From assembly GCA_963667005.1 (NCBI GenBank), contig OY762937.1, positions 2,976,001 through 3,040,000 on the forward strand: a DNA stretch of 64,000 nucleotides. The letters run 5' to 3'. The position numbers and the translations under genes were made by a program. The stretch comes from G963662605 sp963667005. Lineage in GTDB: Bacteria > Bacteroidota > Ignavibacteria > Ignavibacteriales > Ignavibacteriaceae. The notes under the pieces are model-generated. The model did no database searches, had not been told where the DNA came from, and worked only from the letters and a program-made list of their open reading frames with translations. Below, in pieces: positions 17,823 through 27,532 of this stretch. Every line of letters starts with the position of its first letter. Position 1 is the stretch's first letter.

Positions 17823-18547
17823 GTTTTCCTCGTCAAAAACTGCGCGCGTCTAGCGTCACTGTCGTAATCTTCGAATGTGAAGTTCTTAAAACATTCCAAA
17901 ATCTGAAAATTTTCTTTCTCGAGCAACTGAAAAAACGTTTCAACCGGATATATTTTTTGCGTGTGTTCTTCGATGAGCTCTTCGCCGGTTTCAGGTACTC
18001 TGATTTTGAAAATGTTTTTATGAATACCGGTACGTTCATCATATACACTTTCGTGTTTATAAAACTTGTTGGCTGAAAGCCCTTCATTTTTGATCAGTTC
18101 CACATGTTCCTTGCTTCCCTCATGCAAGCAGCAGTCAAATAAAAACATTCCACCAGGCTTCAACACAGTATGCACTTCGTGAAAAATCTTCTTTAATTGC
18201 TTTACTGAAAGTGCATAATTGATGCTGTCAAACAAGCATACTACCGCATCGAATTGAGGCTTGAATGGAATGGCGTCGTACGAACAGACGAGTCTCGGCA
18301 GTTTCGTGGCATGAACGGAGTCAACCATCTCGAATGACAGATCGCTGATGATAATATTCGGATAAAAATATTTCAGGTATGAGGCAAAGACACCATTGCC
18401 TGCCGCAAGTTCAAGTATCTTGGCTTTCTTTTTCAGAAAGGGAGATAGTATTTCATTTGCGTATTCTGCCCATCCTTCATAATCAATATCATGCATCAAA
18501 TGATCATAATACCGGGCAAGCAGAGAATATGGTTTCGCGTTAGACAT
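17819..18547 (-). CDS. Class I SAM-dependent methyltransferase
   Basis: 242 aa. Motif I ILELAAGNGVFASYL with the SAM-binding glycine-rich loop, an acidic residue at the end of the second strand (ISDLSFEM), and the motif IV-like VVCLFDSINYAL. The N-terminal YYDHLMHDIDYEGWAEY stretch is common to a small-molecule methyltransferase family. The substrate cannot be read from sequence. It overlaps pdxA by 8 bp and ftsE-like by 4 bp, so it is part of the pdxA run. Confidence 0.82.
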   Translation of the reverse strand: MSNAKPYSLLARYYDHLMHDIDYEGWAEYANEILSPFLKKKAKILELAAGNGVFASYLKYFYPNIIISDLSFEMVDSVHATKLPRLVCSYDAIPFKPQFDAVVCLFDSINYALSVKQLKKIFHEVHTVLKPGGMFLFDCCLHEGSKEHVELIKNEGLSANKFYKHESVYDERTGIHKNIFKIRVPETGEELIEEHTQKIYPVETFFQLLEKENFQILECFKNFTFEDYDSDARRAQFLTRKT

Positions 18548-19520
18548 GTTTACGTTTCTTGAGAAGCTTATACGCGGCTTCAGATGCGGCTATCATGCTA
18601 CTAGGAGAGGCTTTGCCACTCCCCGCAATATTATAAGCTGTTCCGTGATCTGGTGAAGTCCGGATAAACGGCAATCCGGCAGTAAAATTAACTCCGTCAT
18701 CGAAACTTAAAAGCTTGAATGGGATAAGAAGTTGATCGTGATATGGGGAAACAATACAATCGTATTTTTTGAAGAGCTGCATACCGAAAAATGCATCTGC
18801 CGGAAATGGACCCTCAATGATACCTTTGTACTTCTTTATAACAGGCGCAAAAATTTCTTTCTCTTCCCTGCCGATATTTCCATTTTCTCCGGCATGGGGA
18901 TTTAATCCGAGCAATGCTATCTTTGGAATCTTCCTGCCGAAATCATTTTTCAATGAGTCTGTGATAACTCTGATTTTTGCATCAACAAATTCCCTGCTCA
19001 ACAAAGATGACACTTGCTCAAGTGGTTCATGTATGGTAAGTAATGCCCCTTTCATTTTCTTTGAAAGGAACACCATGACAAAATTCTTAGAACCGCTCCA
19101 GCCGGCAAGCATTTCAGTATGTCCGGGATAAGTGTATCCGGCTTTTTTAACTGCCTCTTTAGAAATTGGTGCGGTAACTAAGGCTGTATCTGGATTCGCT
19201 TCAATAAAACCGTATGCCATTTGAAGTGCTTTAATTGATGCCTTTCCTGAAGCGGCATTAGAAACACCATATTTCTGTTTTACATCCGGTAAGGTTACAA
19301 TGGAAATAATCTGCTTATCGGAAGATGCTTCCGAAAAATCTTCAATCAATTCACACTGAAAATCAAGCTGAGTAACATTGGCAGTCTGCAAAAACACATT
19401 GCGCGGAATTACGACAAATTTTTTGCAGTCCTTCTGTTTACTTTTAAAGTGCCGAAGTGTTTTAAATACTATTTCCGGACCTATTCCGTTGGTATCGCCA
19501 CAGGTATAGATGATGTTCAT
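18540..19520 (-). CDS. pdxA: 4-hydroxythreonine-4-phosphate dehydrogenase PdxA
   Basis: 326 aa. It oxidises 4-phosphohydroxy-threonine in the DXP-independent-oxidase branch of pyridoxal phosphate synthesis. Motifs: GDTNGIGPEI at the start, GHTEMLA and SPYHDQ metal-binding histidines, and HGTAYNIAGSGKA near the end. Length is normal. It overlaps the GWxTD gene upstream by 4 bp (ATGA) and the methyltransferase downstream by 8 bp. pdxJ is not in the window. Confidence 0.95.
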   Translation of the reverse strand: MNIIYTCGDTNGIGPEIVFKTLRHFKSKQKDCKKFVVIPRNVFLQTANVTQLDFQCELIEDFSEASSDKQIISIVTLPDVKQKYGVSNAASGKASIKALQMAYGFIEANPDTALVTAPISKEAVKKAGYTYPGHTEMLAGWSGSKNFVMVFLSKKMKGALLTIHEPLEQVSSLLSREFVDAKIRVITDSLKNDFGRKIPKIALLGLNPHAGENGNIGREEKEIFAPVIKKYKGIIEGPFPADAFFGMQLFKKYDCIVSPYHDQLLIPFKLLSFDDGVNFTAGLPFIRTSPDHGTAYNIAGSGKASPSSMIAASEAAYKLLKKRKHV

Positions 19521-20770
19521 AGTGCATTCACCAGTTCATAATTGCCGGCACCGGTATAATCAACAAAGTAGAAAACTTTTTTCAAAGGTGCATATTTCCA
19601 TATTTCCGCCATCTTACCACCTTTTGTTACCGTGCGTTCGACTGATGAAGGTGGACCGAATTTGATAAATACTGCACCGCGCCCTGTTGTTGCACCATCA
19701 CCGCCTTTAATCGAAGAAAACTTTTCGATAGCATAATCAGCACGTCTATAAAAAGAAAACATCCGTTCATTAAATGCTGTTTCAGGAGTCGGGTCGTATT
19801 TTTCCCAGAACTTATAAATGCTGATGATTTCTTTCTTTGAGTATTTATCAAAAACAGGGCTATCTGAATATAGTGAATCAACCAGTTCTAATAAATCATA
19901 AGCCAGTTCGGGATACAGAAGAGATTTCGGCATATCAATCCAGGATACAGTCATTGGCATAGCCCCGTGAAGAGTATCATCGCCAAAACTCATCATATAT
20001 CTGCCGGGCAACAGCTTTTGAGAAATATTTTTGAATATGAAAGAACTGACAGAGGTATCGGAATGAGCCTTTGCAGAAACGGCATTTTGTGCAGTGTCAA
20101 TGATGTACGATGCATCTTTTTTGATACGGGAAACAAATGAGAATGTAGTATCCATTCCTTTGATATTCAATTTCAACGAATCATTCTTCATTCGAGGCAC
20201 CGAGACAATCAAATCGGAAGGTTTATCCGAAAACGGAATAGCTCCGCCATAATTTTGGAGAGTGGGTGAAGTATAAGATGTATCTCCAGAACTTTCGACA
20301 ACCACATTCAGTAACACCGGTCTTTCTTCAAGCGGTATATCGCGGCGCCATATTTCTCTATTCGTGGAGTTATCTGTCAGGGTAACATTTGCACGAGGAT
20401 GCAGTCCAGAGAGAGCTACGGAAACAACACCTTGCGTAGAAGCATCTGATTTGGCAGCATCGTAATCCTTCACCGTGATTTTCCGGTCAACGATTTCGGT
20501 CGCCAATACTTTATCAAGAGTGTCAATAACCTGCACCTGAATGGAAAACGAAGCAGTGTACGCGTTGTCTTCTTTTGTGAAAGTCAATAAGGAATTCTGA
20601 AGCCTGTAGGCAATAGCAACTTTCCGGCTATCGGAAGTTTTCATTGTGTGACATTCAACAAAGAATCCTCTTTCCCGCAACGGGAATGGTGGCTTGCCGT
20701 CATCTCCAGCAAAAATGCTTCCACTCAACAGGAAAAATATTGCACAATATATACCGAATAATGTCCGCAT
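19517..20770 (-). CDS. Exported GWxTD-domain protein with degenerate motif
   Basis: 417 aa with an N-terminal signal peptide (hydrophobic run ending near GSIFAG). The middle is beta-rich and resembles repeated Ig-like folds. The C-terminal part matches GWxTD proteins: FWEKYDPTPETAFNE, then RRADYAIEKF, then a glycine-rich loop and AVFIKFGPPSSVE. The name-giving GWxTD is replaced by GATTG, so the tryptophan and aspartate are missing. The function of the family is unknown. It starts the run that continues into pdxA and lies 43 bp after rho. Confidence 0.78.
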   Translation of the reverse strand: MRTLFGIYCAIFFLLSGSIFAGDDGKPPFPLRERGFFVECHTMKTSDSRKVAIAYRLQNSLLTFTKEDNAYTASFSIQVQVIDTLDKVLATEIVDRKITVKDYDAAKSDASTQGVVSVALSGLHPRANVTLTDNSTNREIWRRDIPLEERPVLLNVVVESSGDTSYTSPTLQNYGGAIPFSDKPSDLIVSVPRMKNDSLKLNIKGMDTTFSFVSRIKKDASYIIDTAQNAVSAKAHSDTSVSSFIFKNISQKLLPGRYMMSFGDDTLHGAMPMTVSWIDMPKSLLYPELAYDLLELVDSLYSDSPVFDKYSKKEIISIYKFWEKYDPTPETAFNERMFSFYRRADYAIEKFSSIKGGDGATTGRGAVFIKFGPPSSVERTVTKGGKMAEIWKYAPLKKVFYFVDYTGAGNYELVNAL

Positions 20771-20813
20771 ACTGCTCAGATAACTATGTAAAAAGTGAAT
20801 AATGCCTACTGCA

Positions 20814-22067
20814 TTAACTATTCATATAAGCAAGAAAATCTTTATTGTTCTTCGAACCGCGCATCTTATCAAGTAAGAATTCCATAGCTTCAATTGAAGT
20901 GAACTCGCTAAGGATTTTTCTAAGAATATAGATCTTCTGGAGATCCTCTTCCTTAAGAAGCAATTCTTCTTTTCTGGTTCCACTGCGATTCACATTGATA
21001 GCCGGGAATATTCTGCGATCACTTAAGTCACGGTCAAGCACGATTTCCATGTTACCGGTACCTTTGAATTCTTCAAAGATAACGTCATCCATTCTGCTTC
21101 CGGTATCAATAAGTGCAGTAGCAATAATCGTGAGGCTTCCGCCGTCTTCCGTGTTACGTGCCGCGCCGAAGAAACGTTTTGGTTTATGGAGAGCATTGGA
21201 GTCGACACCACCGGAGAGGATTCTACCGCTATGAGGTACAACAATATTGTGTGCTCTTGCAAGACGGGTAATACTATCGAGAAGAATAACAACATCTTCG
21301 CCGGATTCGACAAGGCGTTTCGCTTTTTCAATAACCATGTCGGCGACCTGAACGTGGCGTTCTGCCGGTTCATCGAATGTCGAACTGATTACTTCAGCCT
21401 TTACGCTGCGCTCCATGTCGGTAACTTCTTCAGGACGTTCGTCAATGAGGAGAATAATAAGTTTAATATCAGGATGATTACGGGTAATCGAGTTTGCAAT
21501 CTTTTGTAGCAAAACTGTTTTACCGCTCTTCGGAGGCGATACGATCAAACCTCTCTGCCCTTTTCCGATAGGTGTCAGCATATCCATGACTCTCATAGAG
21601 TACTCACCAGGTGCTGATTCAAGTATGATGCGCTTAGTCGGATAGACCGGAATAAGGTTATCAAACAATGTTCTTTCACGCATAACCGCCGGATCAGCAT
21701 TGTTTACTGCCTCTACACGAAGCAATGCGAAGAAACGTTCTCCTTCTTTCGGAGGACGGACCTGGCCGCTGACAAAGTCACCTGTACGCAAACTGAATTT
21801 TTTAATCTGCGACGGCGATACATAAATATCATCCGGTGAAGGAAGATAATTATAATCTGCTGAACGGAGGAATCCGTATCCGTCAGGCAATACTTCCAGA
21901 ACGCCCTTCGAAAATGAAAGACCGTCTTTTGATGTTTGTGTTTCCAGGATTTTGAAAATGAGTTCCTGTTTTCTCAAATCGCTGTAGCCGGTAATATTCA
22001 AATCCTTTGCGATTTGATTGAGCTCAACAATTTTTTTTGATTTTAATTCCGAAATATCCATCGGCAT
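20814..22067 (-). CDS. rho: Transcription termination factor Rho
   Basis: 417 aa. The N-terminal helix bundle and cold-shock RNA-binding domain include GVLEVLPDGYGFLRS. The RecA-like motor carries Walker A PPKSGKT, Walker B VVILLDSITRLARAHN, the Q-loop LSGGVDSNAL and the R-loop GSLTIIATALIDTGSRMDD. It is a hexameric RNA helicase ending untranslated transcripts. The start at 22067 follows AGGTG by 7 bp; a second ATG is two codons later. Compact, without the long N-terminal insertion seen in some Bacteroidetes. Confidence 0.97.
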   Translation of the reverse strand: MPMDISELKSKKIVELNQIAKDLNITGYSDLRKQELIFKILETQTSKDGLSFSKGVLEVLPDGYGFLRSADYNYLPSPDDIYVSPSQIKKFSLRTGDFVSGQVRPPKEGERFFALLRVEAVNNADPAVMRERTLFDNLIPVYPTKRIILESAPGEYSMRVMDMLTPIGKGQRGLIVSPPKSGKTVLLQKIANSITRNHPDIKLIILLIDERPEEVTDMERSVKAEVISSTFDEPAERHVQVADMVIEKAKRLVESGEDVVILLDSITRLARAHNIVVPHSGRILSGGVDSNALHKPKRFFGAARNTEDGGSLTIIATALIDTGSRMDDVIFEEFKGTGNMEIVLDRDLSDRRIFPAINVNRSGTRKEELLLKEEDLQKIYILRKILSEFTSIEAMEFLLDKMRGSKNNKDFLAYMNS

Positions 22068-22115
22068 ATTAATTCACCTATCTGATTTATTATTAATTTA
22101 AATTTCTTATGATTA

Positions 22116-23375
22116 TTATAAACTCTCTTTTACATGTCCCACGAGATACATACTTCCCGTGACAACTAAACATTCTTTTTCATTGCCGGTTCTCAGATAT
22201 TCCCGCACGATTGCAGTGGAATCCTCAACAACGGTTACACGCAGACCAAGTTCTGCACACATCTTTTGCAATTCCTGAATCGGCATTGCACGCTCTATGG
22301 TAAGCGTTGTGATAAACACTTCATCAAAAACGGGAGCGAGCCGTTTTATCATACTGACAATTGATTTATCCTTGAGCGCTGTAAATAGAATTTTCGATTT
22401 TGAAAACTCCTGTTGAATTTTGATAAACTCATGGATAAAACTATCTATCCCCTCAAAATTATGCGCTGAATCAAAAATCAATGTCGGGTTCTTTTTTGCA
22501 ATTTCGAACCGGCCCTGAATTTTTGTATTCTTCACAACATTCTTAATCCCATGTTCGAGCACATGCGGATTAATAAAATCCAATGTCTCATGCACTGCCA
22601 ACAAAGCGAGTGCTGCATTCCGGCGTTGATACCCGCCCTTCAAAGGCGAATCAAGACGTTCGATATTGAGCTCTTCCGTATACAGTTCAATGGAGTCCCT
22701 TTTTTCAATGATGTAATCACTCAATAAAAAGAATTCACAGTTGCAATCTTTACACTTTGCTTCTACAACATCAAATGCTTCATTAGGAATCTTTCCGGCA
22801 AAGACTTTCGCACCCTTTTTTATTATTGCGGCTTTTTCACCGGTAATCTGTGTCAGTGTACTACCGAGAACATTCGTGTGTTCATAACTGATTGAGGTGA
22901 TAACCACCGCAAGCGGCTGTAAAACATTTGTGGCATCTAATCTGCCGCCTAAACCAGTTTCAATAACCGCGTACTCAGCACCTTTATCCTTGAAATAGCA
23001 AAACGCCAGAGCAGTTGTTACTTCAAAGAAAGTCAGCTGCTTTTCAATGATATATTCCCAACGATTCTGCACGAATTTTATGACGTATTCGTCAGGAATA
23101 TAGTTTCCTTGGAAAATGATACGTTCATTGAATTTGACAAAATGGGGTGATGTGTATAATCCTGTTTTATAACCGGCTTCCATAAGTATGCTGGCAATAA
23201 AAGAAGACGTGCTCCCTTTTCCGTTAGAGCCTGCAATATGAAATGCTTTGAAGGATTTTTGTGGATTTCCGAGTATTTCAAGAAACTCCCGGATATTCTC
23301 CAGCCCCAGCTTCACTCCAAATTTTTGCAGTGAGTATAATTTCTCAATTTCAGGCGATTCTTTCACAATCAACAT
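22116..23375 (-). CDS. folC: Bifunctional folylpolyglutamate/dihydrofolate synthase FolC
   Basis: 419 aa, Mur-ligase fold. ATP loop GSNGKGSTSSF, YTSPHFVKFNERI, a TTALAFCYF segment, GLGGRLDATN, and a C-terminal FDSAHNFEGI motif. It adds L-glutamate to dihydropteroate or folates. folP lies 15 kb away on the same strand. The upstream 419-bp gap separates it from rpiB, so it is probably expressed from its own promoter and may lead into rho (48 bp). Confidence 0.94.
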   Translation of the reverse strand: MLIVKESPEIEKLYSLQKFGVKLGLENIREFLEILGNPQKSFKAFHIAGSNGKGSTSSFIASILMEAGYKTGLYTSPHFVKFNERIIFQGNYIPDEYVIKFVQNRWEYIIEKQLTFFEVTTALAFCYFKDKGAEYAVIETGLGGRLDATNVLQPLAVVITSISYEHTNVLGSTLTQITGEKAAIIKKGAKVFAGKIPNEAFDVVEAKCKDCNCEFFLLSDYIIEKRDSIELYTEELNIERLDSPLKGGYQRRNAALALLAVHETLDFINPHVLEHGIKNVVKNTKIQGRFEIAKKNPTLIFDSAHNFEGIDSFIHEFIKIQQEFSKSKILFTALKDKSIVSMIKRLAPVFDEVFITTLTIERAMPIQELQKMCAELGLRVTVVEDSTAIVREYLRTGNEKECLVVTGSMYLVGHVKESL

Positions 23376-23794
23376 GAGATTAATGGATAAATTAAAAAGT
23401 TCGTGAACATCGAATTACGAAGTTTCCGGAATTTGGAAACGGTGAAATGCTGAATCAATTAGTTAATAAATAGGAATTAAGGATTAAATATGTGTTGCAG
23501 AATATGTATGAACGTAATAGTTGAATTTATGTAATTTATTGGATATTCATTAAAAATAGCTTTTTTCGACCCCGTGTTCACCCGATATAGATTTCTTTGA
23601 TATTGGTTTTGGATAATTTTGGTGATTTTCTATTTGCTAGCAGCTGAAATATATAGAAGAAACTTATTCAAGTCAACACATATTTGGGACACTCAATAAA
23701 AGGCAGATGCTCAATTTTATCGAATTAATGTTTGAAAGATAACAATAATTGATATACGTGTCAAATCACTAATTCATCAATAAGAAAAATATTC
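23376..23794. other. Intergenic region upstream of folC, no gene
   Basis: No coding or RNA gene is visible in 419 bp. One small inverted repeat, GTTTCC-N7-GGAAAC near 23421-23439, lies about 50 bp before folC and could be an operator or chance. No terminator with a clear U-run follows rpiB. Confidence 0.45.
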
Positions 23795-24433
23795 TTATTG
23801 GCTGTTTCGTTCAATTTCGGTTATTTTATCCAATCTTTTCTGGTGTCTGCCGCCAAGAAAGTCCGTATACAGCCACACATCGATGATACTTTTTATCGTT
23901 TCAATACCGAGTGAACGCGCCCCGAGGACGACAACGTTTGCGTTGTTATGTTCGCGTGAACTTCTGGCTGAAAACTCATTATAACATGTAACAGCTCTAA
24001 TTCCCTTTACCTTATTCGCTGTTATCGCCGAAGGAATACCCGTTGCATCAAATAAAATTCCGGCATCAACTTCCTTTGCTTTTACTTTTTTGGCAACGGC
24101 GAATGCGAAATCGGGATAATCGCATGCAGTTGTATCTTTACATCCGACATCAGTTACGACAATCTGTTTTTCCTGAAGATACTTGATAATCTCTAATTTA
24201 ACCGAAAAGCCTGTGTGGTCTGAACCGACTGCTATCGTTCTGAATTTTGGCGCAGAAACTGTTGTCGCTGTGCCGGATTGCTGTGGCTGTAGAGCATCCA
24301 CAATCTGCATCCCGCTATGTTTCATTCTATCAATAGCGGATGGTGTAATAACGGTGCCCTTCTCCAACACGAGTTGGCGAACGCCCTGTTTCAGTAAATT
24401 GAGAATATCAGTTTCGGTAATGAGTTTTTTCAT
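23795..24433 (-). CDS. rpiB: Ribose-5-phosphate isomerase B with EutQ-like N-terminal segment
   Basis: 212 aa, about 60 longer than usual RpiB. The RpiB/LacAB core starts near residue 65 (TIAVGSDHTGFSVK) and contains DVGC, CDYPDFA and GILFDATGIPSAI. The usual Cys of GxCGTGxG is replaced by Asp in FDATG, and the REHNNANVVVLGAR region is present. Residues 1-48 (KKLITETDILNLL...VITPSAIDRM) resemble the N-terminus of EutQ-like proteins of microcompartment loci. It isomerises ribose-5-P/ribulose-5-P, or possibly another aldose phosphate. One base from manC, hence co-transcribed. Confidence 0.82.
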   Translation of the reverse strand: MKKLITETDILNLLKQGVRQLVLEKGTVITPSAIDRMKHSGMQIVDALQPQQSGTATTVSAPKFRTIAVGSDHTGFSVKLEIIKYLQEKQIVVTDVGCKDTTACDYPDFAFAVAKKVKAKEVDAGILFDATGIPSAITANKVKGIRAVTCYNEFSARSSREHNNANVVVLGARSLGIETIKSIIDVWLYTDFLGGRHQKRLDKITEIERNSQ

Positions 24434-24434
24434 G

Positions 24435-25502
24435 CTATAACAATTCTGTTTTGTCGTTCTGTTTCAGAAAATCTACAATTTTTTTCACACTCTGTGCCTG
24501 ATCGCGTCTGCAAACAAGTGTTGCATCTTTAGTATTGATAACAATCAAGCTATCGGTACCGACGACCGCAGTAAATCTATCCGGTGAATAAATATAGTTA
24601 TCATGCGTGCCTTCAGTAAATACATCTCCGGTAAGCGCATCACCATCTTCGTTTTTCGTGGAAAGTTGATACACTTCTTCCCAACTGCCAACGTCGCTCC
24701 AGCGGAATGTTGATTTTACCAAATACACATCATGTGATTTTTCCATGATACCGTAATCAATAGAAATGCTCTTCAGCTGGGCATAATTTTCCGTAAGTAC
24801 TTTTTCATATTCAGGAGTGCCCATTGCTGCTTCAATCAATTGCAGGCAGTATGAGAGATCCGGCATATAAGCTGCAATCTCACTAAGGATAGTATCTACA
24901 CGCCAAATGAACATTCCGGAATTCCAATAAAAGTCACCGCTCTTTAAGAAACGGACTGCTGTCGCATAATTCGGTTTTTCTGCAAATGCATTAACCGAAC
25001 AGATCGCGCTGTCACTTTTATCATCAGTAACTTGTATATAACCATAACCGGTCTCAGGCCTTGTAGGAACAATACCGATTGTGACTAATCCTTTTTTCTC
25101 GTAAGCAAAATTTATTGCAGTATGTAAATTTGCAATAAACTTGTCTTCATCATGAATGAGATGATCAGCCGGCAGGACAAACGTAACGGCATCATTCGAT
25201 AATTTTTTAATATGCAGGCATGCTAATCCGATACAGGCGGCGGTATTGCGTCCGTATGGCTCAACAAGAATATTTTCTTTTGGAATCTGAGGCAGCTGGC
25301 GGATCATTTCCTCAGTCTGCACCTTATTCGTTACAATAAAAATATGATCAGGGGCAACTAACGGTTCAATTCGTTTCACCGTTGATTGGATCATCGTATC
25401 TTCACCAAATATTGTCAGCAGCTGCTTCGGTGTTTTTTCTTTACTTCTGGGCCAGAATCTCGAACCGACGCCGCCAGCCATAATAATGGCATATATATCC
25501 AT
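24435..25502 (-). CDS. manC: Mannose-1-phosphate guanylyltransferase
   Basis: 355 aa nucleotidyltransferase making GDP-mannose from GTP and mannose-1-phosphate. N-terminal signature MAGGVGSRFWPRSKEKTPKQ, then VEPYGRNTAACI, LPADHLI, GYIQ and FAEKPN motifs, and NSGMFIWR in the acceptor site. This is the short single-domain form, without the phosphomannose isomerase cupin of E. coli ManC. It feeds glycan, lipopolysaccharide or T9SS-linked A-LPS synthesis; no polysaccharide cluster is nearby. Confidence 0.92.
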   Translation of the reverse strand: MDIYAIIMAGGVGSRFWPRSKEKTPKQLLTIFGEDTMIQSTVKRIEPLVAPDHIFIVTNKVQTEEMIRQLPQIPKENILVEPYGRNTAACIGLACLHIKKLSNDAVTFVLPADHLIHDEDKFIANLHTAINFAYEKKGLVTIGIVPTRPETGYGYIQVTDDKSDSAICSVNAFAEKPNYATAVRFLKSGDFYWNSGMFIWRVDTILSEIAAYMPDLSYCLQLIEAAMGTPEYEKVLTENYAQLKSISIDYGIMEKSHDVYLVKSTFRWSDVGSWEEVYQLSTKNEDGDALTGDVFTEGTHDNYIYSPDRFTAVVGTDSLIVINTKDATLVCRRDQAQSVKKIVDFLKQNDKTELL

Positions 25503-25504
25503 CT

Positions 25505-26416
25505 TTAATCCTTCATCTTGAGTGATTTGATCTTCTGACCGAACTCATCAGCCCTGTTCAAATACACAGTAATATCAACTTCTTTGTTTTTAACTAAAGC
25601 CACAATGACAATCAAGCATGCACGAATAGCCTCAATCACTTCTTTGCCCGGCATCAATTCCCTGTTCCTGATAAGTAACAAAGTCTTGCCGATAATACGG
25701 TGCATGTTGGTTATTATCTCAGTACCGAATTTCTCCGATAGGTCGGAGTTATATTTCATCACCCGTGCGAAGTGCGTATATTCATCATGATTCACTTCAC
25801 CTTCTGCCATGCGCTTCAGCAAAGCATCAAGTGATTTTATCGGTTTCATGATAGAGACTTCATAATTCTGGAAGAGTAACTCATCAGCATGCTGCGTGTC
25901 TTCTTCAAATATAAAACGTTCTTTGATCTTAGCGCTTTCTTCCTTCTGCTCCATAATATCCATAACAGGATGAGCTGTAGGAGCAACCGGTTCAGGTTCC
26001 GGTGCAGGTATAGGAATTACCGGGGCAGGCTGCTTGGCTGCAACTTCTGCATCTTTTGCAGCATTAGCAAAATCTTCAATCTTGGCAATCGCAGCTTTAA
26101 ATTCAACTAATGAAATAGTATCCAACAGATGTCCCATTTCATTCTGGATGTGCGCGCTGTGATCACGTATCCGTTCAGATATCTGCAGGAAATCAATTTT
26201 TGTCTGATGAAGATAATTATAGATTTCGTGCAATTTTATTGCAAGCTTGGAAAATTGGGTAACCTTCTTCATCAGCTTGATATATTCTTCAAGTGACGGA
26301 CAGTTCAGGAATGCTTCCCGCATCAATCCGACCACTTCAATTTTTTCAGAACTGAGTCGAAGGCTGTTTGTAGTTATACTAACTACTTGTGCCAGATATT
26401 GTCTATCTAAATCCAT
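25505..26416 (-). CDS. Uncharacterised helical cytosolic protein
   Basis: 303 aa, no signal peptide. Residues 1-125 are helical. A proline-rich linker (about 130-150, PAPVIPIPAPEPEPV) follows, then a C-terminal helical domain of about 130 residues with a hydrophobic helix RACLIVIVALVKNKEVDI. No catalytic motif is seen. The two helical bundles joined by a linker suggest an interaction or scaffold protein, possibly HPt-like, but no phosphorylatable His motif is convincing. It lies 2 bp from manC and 6 bp from alr, so it is in that operon. Confidence 0.5.
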   Translation of the reverse strand: MDLDRQYLAQVVSITTNSLRLSSEKIEVVGLMREAFLNCPSLEEYIKLMKKVTQFSKLAIKLHEIYNYLHQTKIDFLQISERIRDHSAHIQNEMGHLLDTISLVEFKAAIAKIEDFANAAKDAEVAAKQPAPVIPIPAPEPEPVAPTAHPVMDIMEQKEESAKIKERFIFEEDTQHADELLFQNYEVSIMKPIKSLDALLKRMAEGEVNHDEYTHFARVMKYNSDLSEKFGTEIITNMHRIIGKTLLLIRNRELMPGKEVIEAIRACLIVIVALVKNKEVDITVYLNRADEFGQKIKSLKMKD

Positions 26417-26422
26417 ACGCTC

Positions 26423-27532
26423 CTACGTATTTTCCCGGGGCATGCGTTTTGAAAACGTACACGTTATTTCATATGGAATTGTTTCTAATATGTTAGCCCA
26501 ATCCCATGCAGTTATTTTAAGATCACCTCGTTGTCCCAAAAGAACCACTTCCTGGCCTATCGGAAACACTTTTTCACCAACTTCAACCATGATTCTATCC
26601 ATAGTCACTTTGCCGACTACCGGATATAAACCGCCATCAATAATAACGGAAGCCTTGTTCGATAATCCACGGCTGAAACCATCTGCGTATCCTATTGGTA
26701 CGGTAACGATGTTGGTATCTTTCTTTGTATAATATGTTCTGCCGTAACTTATGGGTTCTTCTGCTTTAATTCTAATACAGGAAGCCACTTCCGAAACGAC
26801 TTCCATAACCGGTTTTAATGCAATTGATTCGCTGGTTTCATCAGATGGATAATATCCATACATCAGAATACCGGGACGAACCATATCGTAATACGTTTCC
26901 GGCAAATCAAGAACAGCTCCGCTGTTTGCCGCATGAGCGACTCCATAAGCAATGTTCCTGTTTTTCAATTCATCCAAAACACTCTTAAACCGTTTGTTCT
27001 GTTCTAACGTAAATATCTTATCGGCATTATCAGCAGTTGAAAAGTGCGTATAAATGCCATCCATAATAAAATGATTTTTCTCAGAATCTATAGCACTAAT
27101 AAACTCAACAGCAGATGTAAAATCAATTCCCAGACGGTTCATCCCGGTATTAACCTTTACCTGCACTTTCATAGGTTTTGTTTTCGCATGGCGTCTGATA
27201 AGCCGCAAATGCTCATATTCAAAGACTGTAGGAATCAAGTCGTTATCAATAATACTTTGAATATTTTCCTCTGAAACGCTTTCGAAAAGTAAAACCGGTT
27301 TGGTGACGCCAATTTGACGAAGCTGCTCGCCCTCTTCGGCATATGCCACTCCGTAATAGTCCGGCTGTTCATTCCCTAAACCGACCAAGGCCTCAACAAC
27401 ACCTTTAACACCGTGCCCGTACGCATCAGCTTTCACAATTGCTAATACTTTTACCGGGAATACCTTTTTCCTAATATTGAGATAATTTGTTACTAAATCT
27501 GAGAGTAAAATTCTTGCAACAGTTGCGCGCAT
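26423..27532 (-). CDS. alr: Alanine racemase
   Basis: 369 aa from the ATG at 27532; a longer in-frame extension to 27637 is hydrophobic and lacks family similarity. A PLP enzyme making D-alanine for peptidoglycan. The cofactor lysine is in AIVKADAYGHG, the NTGMNRLGID loop is present, and SYGRTY and GYADGFSRGLSN mark the C-terminal domain with the catalytic tyrosine region. It is the first gene of alr-unknown-manC-rpiB. The start is divergent from nuoA across about 200 bp. Confidence 0.94.
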   Translation of the reverse strand: MRATVARILLSDLVTNYLNIRKKVFPVKVLAIVKADAYGHGVKGVVEALVGLGNEQPDYYGVAYAEEGEQLRQIGVTKPVLLFESVSEENIQSIIDNDLIPTVFEYEHLRLIRRHAKTKPMKVQVKVNTGMNRLGIDFTSAVEFISAIDSEKNHFIMDGIYTHFSTADNADKIFTLEQNKRFKSVLDELKNRNIAYGVAHAANSGAVLDLPETYYDMVRPGILMYGYYPSDETSESIALKPVMEVVSEVASCIRIKAEEPISYGRTYYTKKDTNIVTVPIGYADGFSRGLSNKASVIIDGGLYPVVGKVTMDRIMVEVGEKVFPIGQEVVLLGQRGDLKITAWDWANILETIPYEITCTFSKRMPRENT

